From: Camillea tinctor
Lineage: Eukaryota; Ascomycota; Sordariomycetes; Xylariales; Xylariaceae
DNA: 64,000 bases
Assembly: GCA_022578605.1 (NCBI GenBank)
Contig: MU394105.1
Coordinates: 1 to 64,000 of the forward strand
Reading direction: 5' to 3'
The notes beneath the pieces were generated by a model, which saw only the letters and a list, made by a program, of their open reading frames with translations, did no database searches and was not told the origin of the DNA. The position numbers were made by a program, and so were the translations under genes. This document shows, one piece after another, positions 26,344 to 38,927 of the stretch. Within the stretch, counting starts at the first letter, position 1. Each line of letters starts with the position of its first letter.

Positions 26344-29300
26344 ATGGCGGACGATGGTATACTAGAAGCCTTCCAGGCTCTCCACCGAGAACTGGCTACT
26401 GTTGCCCAAGCTTTGAAGGAGGATCGTGAGGACCAAGGCCGTGTAGCTTTAGCCCAGGTTACTCAGTCTCCTTTGCTAGAGCTGCTCCGTGATAACTTCA
26501 AGGCTTTGCTAGACAAGCCTGCCAGGAAGAAAGAGAGTCGCGATGCCGTCTTGACAGGTCCGTCCTCGCCCCTATATATTATCTACAGGTGTTAGCTGTG
26601 CTAACTTGCCCCCTTCCTAGGCAAGGTTCGGATCGCCCACGAAGAATGGACCTTGAACAAGGACTTCCAGGAGATTGTGCTACAGGTTGCTGACGACTTG
26701 GACTTGGATGAGATACATGCTGCCAAGCTCGCTCTACAGGCCGATGAGGACGAATTGACTATGGGACGCCCTCGGAGATCATGCGCCATCATTAGGTTCC
26801 ATCAGCAAAGAAAATATCTACTTAGTTGCATGGTATCACTTCTCGAGCTCTCAAAAGAAGAAGACGAATTACTGGCGGATGATCTCGGGGATGATCTTGG
26901 TGACTTGGGTCAATATGTGAACGAGAATATCCTCCGCACCAAAGTTACCGGTGTCAATTCTCCTAAGTTCGTGTCGATATGCACGGCCACAATGCGTGAT
27001 GTGAGAGCCTGGCTACAGAAACTCACTGAGCTGATTGCCGGCGCAACAATGCTAGGCCGCCATCTGGATTTCGATTTCCAAGAGACGATTGAATTCACTC
27101 GCCTCAGCCTTATACAACAGCACGAACTCCTATCCATAATTCTTAGCTACGCAGTTGAGAGACACATAGCTATCGAGGATGACTTTGTGATGTTTCTCCA
27201 AGAGTTTAGGCGAGCTCCTAGATATGACTTCTCGATTGGTGAGCCCTCTGGACCTATCGCCGCAGCATCTCGAGCTAACGATAACAGTTCATCTCCTCCC
27301 CGTTCTCGGCACGTACATTACAGTGTTTGGTTGTACAGAGGGCAGTGGCAATGTGGAGCAGGCCAGGAAGTTGAATGGAATCATATGCAACCAGCCTGAC
27401 GATGATACACGCCAGCTTCCCTTCCTCAATGCCACGTTACGTGCTTGGTGGTTAGCCGAGTATAGCGGTTGGTATATGGAGGATGCGGCTGGTTCAGGCA
27501 TGGCTGATATCGACATTGACGAAGGTCTGGTTTCCCTTTTATATCGTCAAGTATTTACACTAACTATTTGAATAGAGGACCGGCAAAGGTCAAGGCTTTT
27601 CATGGAGTCTATCAAAGACGGCGCCTTTGACTTCATGCTAGCTGTTTTGGCAGACGTCAAGACCTCCGAGTGGCAAGACCCGTCTCGACAGCGCTTGCGG
27701 CAATGGCTTCAGAAGAGGACACCACCTCTCCCCCCCGATACTATTCCCTTCTCAATTTCCTTACAAGATCGTCTAACGGCTAAGATGGAGACGTTTGTAG
27801 ACGCTTTCATTTCTAATATGCCTGATGTACTTCGGAAGCTGAAGATCGATGAGGATGAACAACGCCAAACAAGACAACTCCAGGAGCAAGACCTCGACCT
27901 TGAGAGATTCCTTCTCATAATAGCCTACACATATGAAGGCAGACCCGAAGCTGCCGATGCTTTCTGGGTTGACCCTGAGAACAACTTGGCCGGATTTTTA
28001 CAGTGGGCGTCTCGGAGGGCAACAACACCATTACAAACAGCATTCTGTGAAATGCTGCAGTCTTTATCTGATGATCCAGATTCTGCAACATCAGCCCATG
28101 AGTTTCTCTTAGACGAAGGTCATCAGATGAGGAAGCCTTCCTCCATAACCTGGTCCCACATTTTAAAGGAGTTGGAGTTTTATGTCACCAAAATTAGAGA
28201 GAAGCCAGTTACTCCTCAAGCAAATGCTCAGAGAGCCGCGAAACCCGGTAATGAGCCAGCAGAGACGGAGCCGGAAAATAACATGATGCAGGAATCCTAC
28301 CTACGACTCATGGCCAAACTGGCTACCCATAGCGAGGCTGCTCGACTTTATTTATTACACCAACCGCAAGAGAGGCTAGTCGAATTGCTCTTCCAAACGA
28401 TTAGTAGTCTAGTGGCGCCGCAGATTAGGGCGTACGCATTCAAGGCATTGGCAGCTCTCGTAAGTCGAAAGAATTTGCCGCAAAATCACGGCATGTGGTA
28501 CTATCTCGAATCCTGTCTCACCGGATATTTCATTTCCCCCGTCGCATCGAGTAGGGCGGTCTCGTCGTCAGCAGGCACCCCTCCTCTTTCGTACTATATG
28601 GAAGCACTCTTTCAAGAGATGAGTCCGAATTTCGACGAAACGAGTTCATTCATCCAATTCTTGGCTGCTTTGACGTCCCTTCCAGAAGAATCGGGTCCTT
28701 TGAATGATGTATTGCCATACCCTGAAGATCTGGGTGCAGCAACTCGGATGCGCCCTGGGATCGAACCATATATCGATTTTACTCTGGGCCACATCTTTTC
28801 CACGAGGATACAAGACACCCGAGAAGCCGCACAGCAGAGGATGCTTCGGTTCTACTGCCTAGACTTTGCTCTCACCTGCATTTCTAGCTTTAATGAGGAT
28901 TTGATCGTCTTCGGCAACCAAACTAATCTGAACGTGGATGCGGTTATTCAGACTAAGGATCTTGAAAGCTATATAACTCTCCACCCCTTCGCTAGGGTAA
29001 TGGAGTGGATGTTTGATAGCAAGTTCATGAAAAGCATCCTTGACACGATACACCAAAGCCCAGTACACGTGGGACAGGCAACTCCAGATTCACCCCTCAT
29101 TCTCGGCGTGTTACGCGCAGTAGAATTATTATCCAAAGGCATAGACCTACAGACCACATACATTGAGCTAGTTCGACCGAGTCTAAAGCCTCAGAGTCGT
29201 CCTCAAAGCCGGTCGCCGTATACGCCAACATCTAATGGGGCATTTACTTCAATTGAGGACGGCCTCATGACTAGCCTAACATTGATATCTGACCTCGGTC

Positions 29301-31701
29301 TTTATTGTGGCCTAGGACATCCTGATCTCACGTTAGCTAGCCTAAAGCTCTTGGAGAAGATCTCGATTTCACCCAAAATCATTTCCGCCTGGCATTCAGG
29401 GCCTTCCATCCTAACACACCGGAACAAGGCCATCGTAGCATTAGAAGAACATGGTGATGCGGAAGCTATATCAGGCTCCTTTAGGGCCGAGTTTTCAACT
29501 CCGCTCGACTTCAACAAGGGTGCTGAATCCCCTGAATACCAAATCAAGGTCTACATACTGGACTTTTTATACTCATGTCTGCGGGCCAGCCCTGATCGAC
29601 CCACCATTGCTCACTTGCTTCTTGGTTTCAAATGCAGCGCTAGCACGATTGAGATCGAATCGAATGGTGCTTTCGAAAACCGACAATCTTTGTTCCACTC
29701 GTTACTGCCTGTCATTTTAGAAGTACCGACAAGAAATGAAGAAGGGGTCATGCAACAGTGGCTGATTAATTTGAAGTACAAAGCCATGCGAATCTTCAAA
29801 ATTCTCTGGAGCTCGCCTCTATCGGCAGGGATTATTGTCGAAGACCTCCGTGAAAATGACTTCCTCTTCCACATTCTCCTCCAAGGGCTTGTTATCCAAC
29901 AAAACCTCCTTTGGGACGGACAGGAGGCCAATGGACCTGATTTCCTTACTATGCCAGCGGCTCAAGGGTACGTAGATTATCTAGCCATACGAGCCATGGC
30001 ATTAGAGTTTATTGCCCATGAGCTTTGTAGCGTTTCTCAGGGTCGTGAGCCAGCTCTCAAGCGCCGCGTATTTGATGCATTAGGGGGTCAGATCAAGCTC
30101 GATGCCGGAGAGTCTATTCCGGTGCCATCAGTATTCGAATTCCATGATACGCTACCACAGGAGAGCCTCTTCGCCGCCCCACCACCAGATTTCAACACGT
30201 ATCGCGATATTAACCTCCAATCCTGCATTGAAAAGGACGATGACGCGAATCAGATCTATAACTTGGATAAAGTACAGGAGATCGTGCTGTTGAAACGGAG
30301 GGAGGCTCACAAGTCAGGTCAAGTCATCCTACAACAGGACGTTGCCATTGCTGAAGCGGAAGAAGAGACGTTGTCGCTATATGTAGTGTATCTCAACCGT
30401 CTCACACAAGTCAAAGCATATAGCCTCAAGGTGCTCAAAGCATGGACTCGGCTTCTGATGGTGATGACCGACACAAATGATTTCAAGGGTACTAACAAAG
30501 TTTCATTCATCCTACAAACGCTCCAAGCGACACTGCCGGGACTAGAATTATACGGCTCAGAAAACGCCGAAGCGGCTTCCGAGTTGGCTAAGCTAGCCAA
30601 GGTCCTATTATACAAACTGGACTTCGCGAGCATGACCTCAACAGATAAACAGAATGGGGCAATTGAAAATCTTGTGAGCGACAAACTGTTCCAGTTGTTG
30701 CAAGTGTGCCTGAATGCAATCGCAAAATGGGTGGGTAACCAGGAACTACGGGCAATCTACTATAGCATTTGCTACCGGCACCTAGCTGGGCTCGTGGATC
30801 ATGGTCCAGGTGTCCTATCCGGCCTTCGGAAAACTGTTAAGACGATCCAGGTATTTGGCGAGAAGCTTCTCAACGTCATTTGCGATGATGCGTTCGGCGG
30901 AGACGCTGGGTGTCAGTCTGCAGCCCTGATCCTATTGGGCACCTTAATACAACTTGGCAGAGAGGAGGGTGATAGCTATGTAGTCGAAGCGCTTAATAAG
31001 CTCAACTTCATCGGCATTCTCGTCGATTCTCTGCGCAGCGTATTACAAGAGTGGGTGGACATCAATCGAACGGGTAAGTCATGTAGCATTTTATAATACA
31101 TCTTGTTTGAGGGAGGATGAGGCGGCTGACGATGATAACCAGGTAACCCAGAGCAGCAGAACTGTCTAAATGCAAAACTGGCGCTTTTGCTGCAACTCTG
31201 CCAGACGCGCGAGGGTGCCAAGTATGTTCTGCATGCGAATCTGTTCCGAGCTATCGAGCAGTCTGGACTGTTTACGGTGGACCCGGAACTGCAGGTTGAT
31301 TCATCTGACTCGCGGGCGTTGGAAAAACACTATGCACTTCTAGTCAAGGTCGCCCGCATCATTGGGGTTGCCGTAATCAGCCGAGGATCACACAACGTTC
31401 TTCAAGGCAGACGATTCTTGACCGAGCACAGGATGCTAGTAATGCACGTTTTAAAGCGATCGGCCGGAATTGGTGCCGGAACCGGGAAGTTAGATCATCA
31501 GCTTACGGAGCGCATTGATGAGCTGGCTGAGGCATTCATGGTTATTATCACCGCCAGTGACTTCCTCGAGGTGAGTTTCTACCTATCAGTATCTAAATTA
31601 TCCCTATAATATAGTACATGGCTAACAAGTTGACTCGTTCATAGTTCGAAAGTGATACCCTGAACGAGGATCTCCGGCCCACACCGGCCTTATTCCACTA
31701 A
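26344..31701 (+). CDS. NUP192: Nucleoporin Nup192 (inner-ring scaffold, 6 exons)
   Basis: Large alpha-helical scaffold nucleoporin of the inner ring of the nuclear pore complex (Nup192/NUP205 family). Exons: 26344-26557, 26621-27238, 27288-27524, 27576-31073, 31143-31570 and 31645-31701. They sum to 5052 nt or 1683 aa, close to the yeast protein length. The N-terminus (MADDGILEAFQALHRELATV) and early blocks such as FQEIVLQVADDLDLDEIHAA, NVEQARKLNGIICNQPDDD and LRAWWLAEYSGWY fit the conserved N-terminal domain. The rest is helical repeat-like without enzymatic motifs, ending DLRPTPALFH. All introns are 49-74 nt with clean GT..AG ends, and every junction keeps frame. The long fourth exon carries two thirds of the protein. 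Identity is from overall sequence recognition rather than a short motif. Confidence 0.9.
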
Positions 31702-33766
31702 AAGAAAGAAAGAGAAAGAGAAAAAAAAAAGGGGGGGGGGGGGGAGAAAAGCTAACAGAAGAGGATAAAGAAACGGGTGGGAGATTCTACATTAGATAGG
31801 CATTTGGGTCCTTACGAAGACCAAGAGTGATGTCTACAGCATGAATGAAAGCTTTAGTGGATGAGGTCACTCGCGAGTCATAATGAAGGAAGAAAGCAGA
31901 TGATGCCAAGAGAAAAAGAGGAATAAAACTTGCACGAAGAGGCAAGTTTGTTGATATCTCCACCTGACGAGATACCTGTAGTGAAAAGATAGAGAAATAA
32001 ACGATGTATAAGTAAGATGATAAGAAGCTTTCACCGACGATAGGCTACATGTAATTCTTTTATTCCCTTTTTTTTTTTTCATGGGAGGAGGTGAATTAAT
32101 CTCGATATGTTCCAGTGACAACAGGAGGTTTTGGTGCGATGTTTCTTTGCTTTTGCTTTTTTTTTTCCTATTCTTTTTTGACTCGCGCGCAGACCTATCC
32201 TAATTCAATGCTCGGTCGAGTATCGAACAGAAGGGAAATAGTTCCGGGTTTGCCACGCGGTCAGCGATATGCGAGGCGGCGGTGATTGGCCGAGCTTCCC
32301 ACCCGGATATGCATCGAAAAGGACTGGAAGAAAGCACCGTATAGCCAGGGAATGACAGGTTCTTTTTTAGCTGCCTTGGCGGACCCTTGGCACCCTGACC
32401 AGAAGTAGAAGGCGTGAAACTCGAGTGGCGCAGCCTTAAAAGTTCCAGCCGACCAGAGCAACAACTGCACTGATTGAGCTTCTACATAGACCTGCATAGG
32501 TAAGTTACATACGAGCATAGGCTGCTTGTACTACCTTCAAGATAGTAACCACCAGCTATCACATGTATTAGATATGCAGGTTATGTTGATGTACATATGT
32601 ATGTCAATATATGTATAGCTACCTACATTACACACCATCCATGTTCAATAATGAATTAGCTTCGACCTATTTTTCTTGTTCTCCTCATCTCCTTTTTCTT
32701 GGTACGCCTTCTACTATTACATATTTCGTCTTGTACGAAGAGCGCTGGAGGTTTCCGTTGTCATTCACTTACGTTAAGCAAATGACGATTCCCGATAGCT
32801 AAGGAAATGACGCTAACCCGTACCTCACTAGCGCTCCGCTGATTTGGGTTTAGACTTATCTACCCCACAACCGGGGTGTGTTATAGGTAAGGTATAATGA
32901 GGAAAGAACAGCCTTTTGGTTATCGGGGCCGAGCCCACTAATATAGGGTAGCTGTACTCCGTAGATATGGATGGACAGACTTACATACCCTAACCTTCCA
33001 GCTTGCATATGTACATGTACACTAACCTGGAGTAACCTAGTCAGTGCCCATGATCTCGTGCTCGTTATTTGGTAAAGCCCCGGGCCCGTCCCTTGCCTTA
33101 CCTAACCTGTCTCACTAACCTACAACGATGTAGGTCACATCATCTTCTTCCATACGCCCTCTCAATAATTCACTGCCTCCCTAACATAAGTTACTTCAAC
33201 CTTAGCCACCACCACCAAAGCTCACGCCATGAGCATACCACCAAAGATAGCTATAGGTATAGCTACTTAAGTGGTCGCCTTATGAGGATGAAGAACATGC
33301 AAGGTAGGCCCAGGTAAGAAAACGGCTATGCGAGACAAGGAAAGACAAGACAGACAAGACGTTCGGCCTCGGTCGATAATACTATGCTTGTACATGGACC
33401 CTTGGCAAGATAAGAGGCGGCAATCCTCCTCCAACCCAACGAAGAAGTAACACGCTTGGCGTACGTTACCAAGACTATACACGAACATGACTATTTAACT
33501 CTGAACCCTCTTCTTCTTTTCTTCCCCTGTCCCCCCCCTCTCTTCCTTCGTGATAATCAATTCTTCTCTTTTTCTTGATTTGATCCTGCTGGTCTCGTGT
33601 GTGTGGTATTATTTGTCACCATCACCGCTCGTTCGCCTCCCTTCCTCCTGCATTTTTGTGTGTTGGGTTGTTGGCAAGGTGATATACTAAATCACCAAAA
33701 AAGGGTTTCCTCGATAATATAATATTTCTTCCCATCACTACCCCAGTATCAAAAAAACAAGAAGCT
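31702..33766. other. Intergenic between NUP192 and the amino-acid permease
   Basis: Just after the NUP192 stop there is an A-run followed by an unbroken G-run of 14 or more (31713-31744). The remainder is the NUP192 3' flank and the long permease 5' region. GATAAG words occur at 33409-33414 and, inverted, at 32855-32860; these are possible binding sites for GATA nitrogen regulators, but such hexamers are common by chance. A TACTCCGTA word is at 32955-32963. No gene supported. Confidence 0.55.
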
Positions 33767-35622
33767 ATGGATCACGGCGGCGTTGTCCACAGGACAGCGT
33801 CCTCGTCGCCTTCGGGCGACAAGGAGAAGATAGGCTACAGCGATGTCGATGTCGAGAACGCTCACATCCGCGGTCTCGAGACCTCGTCCGAGACGGCGCT
33901 GCACCGCGGTCTTAAAGCCCGTCACATTACTATGATCGCTATTGGTGGTGCTATCGGAACTGGTCTCATTATTGGCACTGGAAAGGCCCTCGCCCAGGCC
34001 GGCCCCGGTTCCATCTTCATCTCGTATACTCTCACCGGTTTTATCGTTTTCCTCGTCATGGCCGCCCTCGGCGAGATGGCTGCTTGGTTGCCTATGTCGG
34101 CTGGTTTCACTGGATATGCTTCTCGTTTCTGTGACCCTTCGCTTGGTTTCGCGCTCGGTTGGTCGTAAGTTTGCCCTTTTTCTTTTTTTCTCACATACAA
34201 TGTACAATGCTAGGTTAGAATCACTAGCAGCTAATCGCGAGCAACTTACACAGGTACTGGATCAAGTATATTATCGTCTGTCCGAATCAGCTCACCGCTG
34301 CCGCCTTGGTCATATCGTTTTGGGTCCCACGCGAACGTATTAATCCAGGTGTCTGGATCACCATATTCCTACTCGGAATCGTGGCCATCAATTATTTCGG
34401 TATTCGGTTCTTCGGAGAGTTTGAATTCTGGCTATCCAGTTTCAAGGTCTTGGTCATTGTTGGCGTCATTCTCTTGGCTCTCATCATTGCTGCTGGTGGA
34501 GCTGATGGTCACGCGAGAGGGTTCGAATACTGGAGGGATCCTGGGTGAGTATCCTGCGCTCGGTGCGGCTCTTTGGTTAGGTACAATTCGCTAATTCGCA
34601 ACAGCGCGTTTAAGCCATATATCATGGAGGGTGCAGCTGGCCAGTTCCTCGGTTTCTGGTCTACCATGGTTACGGCTACTTTCGCATACCTGGGTACCGA
34701 GTTGGTCGGTGTGACGGTGGGCGAGGCCCAGAACCCCCGCAAGACGATCCCGCGTGCCATCCGACTTACCTTCTACCGAATCGTCTTCTTTTACTGCATT
34801 AGCATCTTTTTGATCGGCATGTGCGTCCCCTACAACTCTGACGAGCTCGCCTTCGCCAACTCGAGCGTAAACAACGCCAGCGCTTCCCCCTTCGTCGTCG
34901 CCATCAAGTTAGCCCATATCCCCGTTCTCGACCACATTCTGAACGCTTGCATCTTGTTATTTGTGTTTTCAGCTGCCAACTCCGATTTGTATATCGCGAG
35001 CCGTACCCTATATGGTCTGTCGTCTGACGGCTCCGCCCCGAAGGTATTCCGAAAGACCAATGCCAACGGTGTGCCCGTCTACTCCCTTGTTGTCTCGGCG
35101 GCCTTTTCGCTTCTCGCTTACCTAAACGTTGCGGACGACGCCAAGGATGTCTTCAACTACTTCGTGAATCTTGTAACCATTTTCGGTATACTCACCTGGA
35201 TTTCGATTTTGGTCACGCATATTTGGTTTGTGCGCGCACGTAGAGCGCAGGGGCTGAGCAACGAGATGATGCCGTACTGCGCTCCCCTGGGAATCTGGGG
35301 CTCCTACGGCGCACTCTTCATGTGCATCCTAATTGCGCTGACCAAGAACTACGACGTGTTCGTGGGTGATTTCAGCACGAAGTACAAGACCTTCATCACC
35401 GGCTACTTGGGTATCCCCGTCTACCTGATCCTCATCTTCGGCCACAAGCTCTGGACCAAGAGCAAGGGGGTACGGCCGCACGAGTGCGACTTCTACACGG
35501 GCAAGGACATCATCGACCGCGAGGAGGAGGAATTTCTCGCGGCCAAGGCAGCTGAGAAAGCCATCAAGCCCCCGAACGCGGGTGGCAACTTTTACAAGAA
35601 ATGGGTATCATGGCTTTTCTAG
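33767..35622 (+). CDS. Amino-acid permease, DIP5-like (3 exons)
   Basis: Plasma-membrane amino-acid/proton symporter of the fungal YAT (APC superfamily) type. Exons 33767-34164, 34254-34544 and 34605-35622 give 1707 nt or 568 aa. A hydrophilic N-terminal tail of about 50 residues leads into TM1 with the family signature ITMIAIGGAIGTGLIIGTG. TM segments follow throughout to give about 12. The block FAYLGTELVGVTVGEAQNPRKTIPRAI and the later FVFSAANSDLYIASRTLYGL are characteristic, and the latter together with SPFVVAIKLA resembles the yeast dicarboxylic permease Dip5, so glutamate/aspartate uptake is the best guess. Substrate cannot be fixed from sequence. The C-terminal tail contains REEEEF and ends KKWVSWLF. 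Both introns have GTAAGT/GTGAGT donors and preserve frame. Confidence 0.93.
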
Positions 35623-36037
35623 ACAAGCTATGGAACAGAGTTCATCGAAGGAGGGACACTATACCTCCTTCATTTCACTCTCTCCCTTTTTCATCTCGCT
35701 CCTTGTTATTTCACGATAAAAAACATCATATAAAATCATATACACACAAGCATATCAAAGATGATAGGGTTTTGTTGTGTAACGTATATAGCCTACATAT
35801 ACCCTATGTACCTACTACCTTACATTAAATTACGGAATCATGATGGGCCAGACTTATAGCTAGGCACATTTGTCCGTTTTTTATGAAGGGATGACGATAA
35901 AGATAAAATAAAATAAAGTAAAATTAAATATATATATATCTCGTAATGAACTATGTGATCTTGATTGAAAATTTTTGAGTTGAAGGAATAAGAAAATAGG
36001 AAGGAGTCGCCTATGTCGCGTGCTGATCTAACTTAGT

Positions 36038-36038
<1 letters not shown>

Positions 36039-36086
<48 letters not shown>
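36039..36086. repeat. (GT)n microsatellite, about 23 units
   Basis: Uninterrupted GT dinucleotides for roughly 46 bases, the longest perfect dinucleotide repeat in the window. It produces artefactual Val-Cys and Thr-His ORFs on the two strands. Confidence 0.95.
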
Positions 36087-36739
36087 TATACGAGCTGAAA
36101 GCGGGAAGAAATACGACGGGTTTCTCTTCTGATAGGTCAATGGACCGGTCAGTCCCGGTCCCGAGGTCAGATATTCTATGTTTTCGGACAGCGAGATGCA
36201 GATTAATCGATCGAATGGCTGGTTGATCGGTCACCCTGCATGTGTAAGTGCACAACCTATGTAAGCAGGCAGTAGAATAGGTAGATTCCACGTAGGGCTA
36301 AAATTGAGGCAGACAGACAAGTGAGCCGAATGTTTCTCACATAGTCTCAAGACTCACACCTTTGCCTCAATTTTTTTGGACTTGTCTTATCTTGTCTCGT
36401 TCTGCCTTACTTTATTGTTCACCGACGACGGAATTACATCGGGGGGATTTGTCTAACCGATGTGTTTTAGGTATCGTGGGATAGGAAACGGAGGGAATGT
36501 TGTACGGGATATCAACGTTGGTGTGAGGAAGGATGAACTACATAACTAACCTAGGCAGATACCGACAGTATATCGGACGGAGAATTCGTTCCTCGGAAAC
36601 TACCGGTTTCATTTGACTATCCATATATTCGCCTTCAGAATGATTGCTTTTGGCTTGTTTATTTATCACATGAAAGGATATTCACCGAGGGAGGCTTGCT
36701 TACTACGAGGCATACTTAGCTCTCCTACAATAATTGTTT

Positions 36740-36765
36740 CTCTTCTTCTTCTTCTTCTTCTTCTT
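36740..36765. repeat. (TTC)n tract
   Basis: Eight or so TTC units followed by T-rich sequence. It lies in intergenic DNA and has no associated gene. Confidence 0.8.
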
Positions 36766-38034
36766 TTCTATTCTATTTTTTTTTTTCCCTGTTGATACAG
36801 ATTAATGTATTCTGCATATATTGCCGCCGATATTTTCGACGTCGTCGGTGACGGATATAGGTTAGACTAGTTGGCGCATTTGCTTCCCTTTTCAAGAAAG
36901 GGGGGAGAAAAAAAAGGGCCTAGACCGTTGAAAGTTTACTAAGCGCGACTAGGTTAAATGATATAAAATTAGGGGTCATCCCGGCAGAGAGAATTCGGGT
37001 GGCTTGAAAGCCACCAACGGCATACACCATAGGTAACGGGAACTTAGAGAGAAAGAGGGAGAGAAAAAGAATAGCACCGGTACTACATATTTGAGGCTAG
37101 TTTGGATAGTACCTATGCCCATAACTTACGTACGCTACAACGACTAGTCCCCGGTTTAACTATCTTGGTGTCTTGGTAGGTAAAGTAGTGTAAGTAGGTA
37201 TTTAGACTTGTGCTTTTAATTCCCGCTTTACGTTATGTAAGGTAGATATAAATGTAAGGAATCGGTAGATAGCAGGTAGATTGCACTGCCTGGTTTGATG
37301 TTGTTATGCGATTCTTTTACATTTGGTGTGTGGATGTGTAGATTTGTGTGAAACCGAGTTACTACCTATCTTGTATAGCCTAGCTATACGCCATGAATCA
37401 GATTTATTAATTTCTATATTTATTTATCTGGGATATGTAAGTACGGGTAACTATTAATTAATCCTGTTGTGCTGATGAAAAGGGGGGCAATAGCCCTATA
37501 CCATAGGAAAGTCAACAACAACAAATTACCATATGTAAGTGAATAACGATCCGAGCACACTCTTTTTCTCTATATAACTCAAGTGCAATATCAGTAATAC
37601 CACTTGCCTACCTAGTCACACAATACTACGACGGGTTTGGGTTTCTTACATCATGCACGTAGACCGCTTACTGCAAGGCGGATCCGACGACATGTGGGGG
37701 CTAGCACCGAGGATTTCCAAGTGTCGGGGACAATGTTGCGTAATAGCTAACTCGCGGGAAGACATTCCTGCAAGCACGTATGTCTGAGACTCTATTTCGA
37801 TATTACTCCTTTTATTTCCCTTGTATGTTTTCATTTCTTGGTCCCTTTGATAACGGTTCACTGGAGAGTATCAGATAAGTTCTAGTGGAATACATGAAGG
37901 AAGGGGAAGGGTAGGTAAAAAAGACTTTATATATAGCAAGAGAGAGGAGGGGATTGTAGGGTATAGTTAGGTAGATAGACAAAAGAGGCCCTGTGGAGAG
38001 TGTGAAGAGCCTTGAATCTGTGATTATCCATTTT

Positions 38035-38054
38035 CTCTCTCTCTCTCTCTCTCT
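38035..38054. repeat. (CT)n tract
   Basis: About ten CT units in intergenic DNA. On the minus strand it reads as GA repeats and gives an artefactual Arg-Glu ORF. Confidence 0.8.
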
Positions 38055-38927
38055 GAGCATACATATATATTGCTACAACCCCTTTACATATTCTTAGTTT
38101 AAATAACTCGATCATGAAGAATTAGACACCACGATGAGACCATACAATTCTGGGCTAAAAAAAGGCAATCTTATGATATTAAGTTGGTATATGAAACGAA
38201 TGAGCTTCAGTCTCTGAGGGACTGGGCACATGTGAGGTAATAGACAGCTATCCTCTAGACATCCCCGAGACTCACATACCCTCGTCGTGGTCCCGGGTTC
38301 ATAGCATTCCCTTCAAGTTCAGATCCATTTGTCTTTTTTTTGGAGGTGCAACAATAAGAATTCATCGAATAAGCACATACTTATACTAAGAGGACTGAAG
38401 AAATTTCGTATTGAAGATATCACTCAAGGATTGAAACTTATACGAGATGACGTATAGGCCACGCCGAGTATACCCATCTAGCGTCATTCCTTTTTCTTGA
38501 AAGGGGAAAAAAGAATACGAGTCTCCCCTCTTTGCTATAACAGCAATATCTGAATTTCACCGCTTAAGAAGAAGGTCAACCTAGTATCGCAAGCGAGAGC
38601 TACAATGTCGAGTATGCTTCATTATACGAAGAGCTTTTTCTTCAAGCTGTCACCTAGGCACTAGTATTTACAAATTACCTAGGTCAGGTAGTTTAAGATA
38701 ACAACAAAGAAAACCAGCGCTTCGCAACGTTTTCCGGTCCTCGAAGTTGCTCCAACGACCCTTTATCTATACACCCAGGACGCAGATTTCAACAGACCAA
38801 CCAGCGAGTAAGCAATAGGAGCACGAGAGCGCTTGTAAGAAACGTATCAAGAAGGGGGTATCGCAAGCAAACCACCAACTAATGCTGATAACCTATAGAC
38901 ATCTCCTCCCATCCTCTTTCCTCCGCC

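Larger units (their letters stand above)
35623..38927. other. Large intergenic region between the permease and FAF1
   Basis: About 3.3 kb without a supported gene; both flanking genes end here (convergent). It contains a long GT microsatellite (about 36039-36086), a 12-bp inverted repeat pair (36300-36311 and 36363-36374), a TTC repeat (about 36740-36765), a short perfect hairpin (36998-37015) and a CT tract (38035-38054). Short ORFs at 36028-36291 and 37646-38115 are repeat translations or overlap on both strands. Confidence 0.55.

Noticed and set aside
33749..34207. 152-aa minus ORF opposite the permease
   Set aside because: It is antisense to exon 1 and the first intron of a clear permease and has no recognisable domain.
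36028..36291. ORFs rich in His-Thr or Val-Cys on opposite strands
   Set aside because: They are translations of the long GT repeat.
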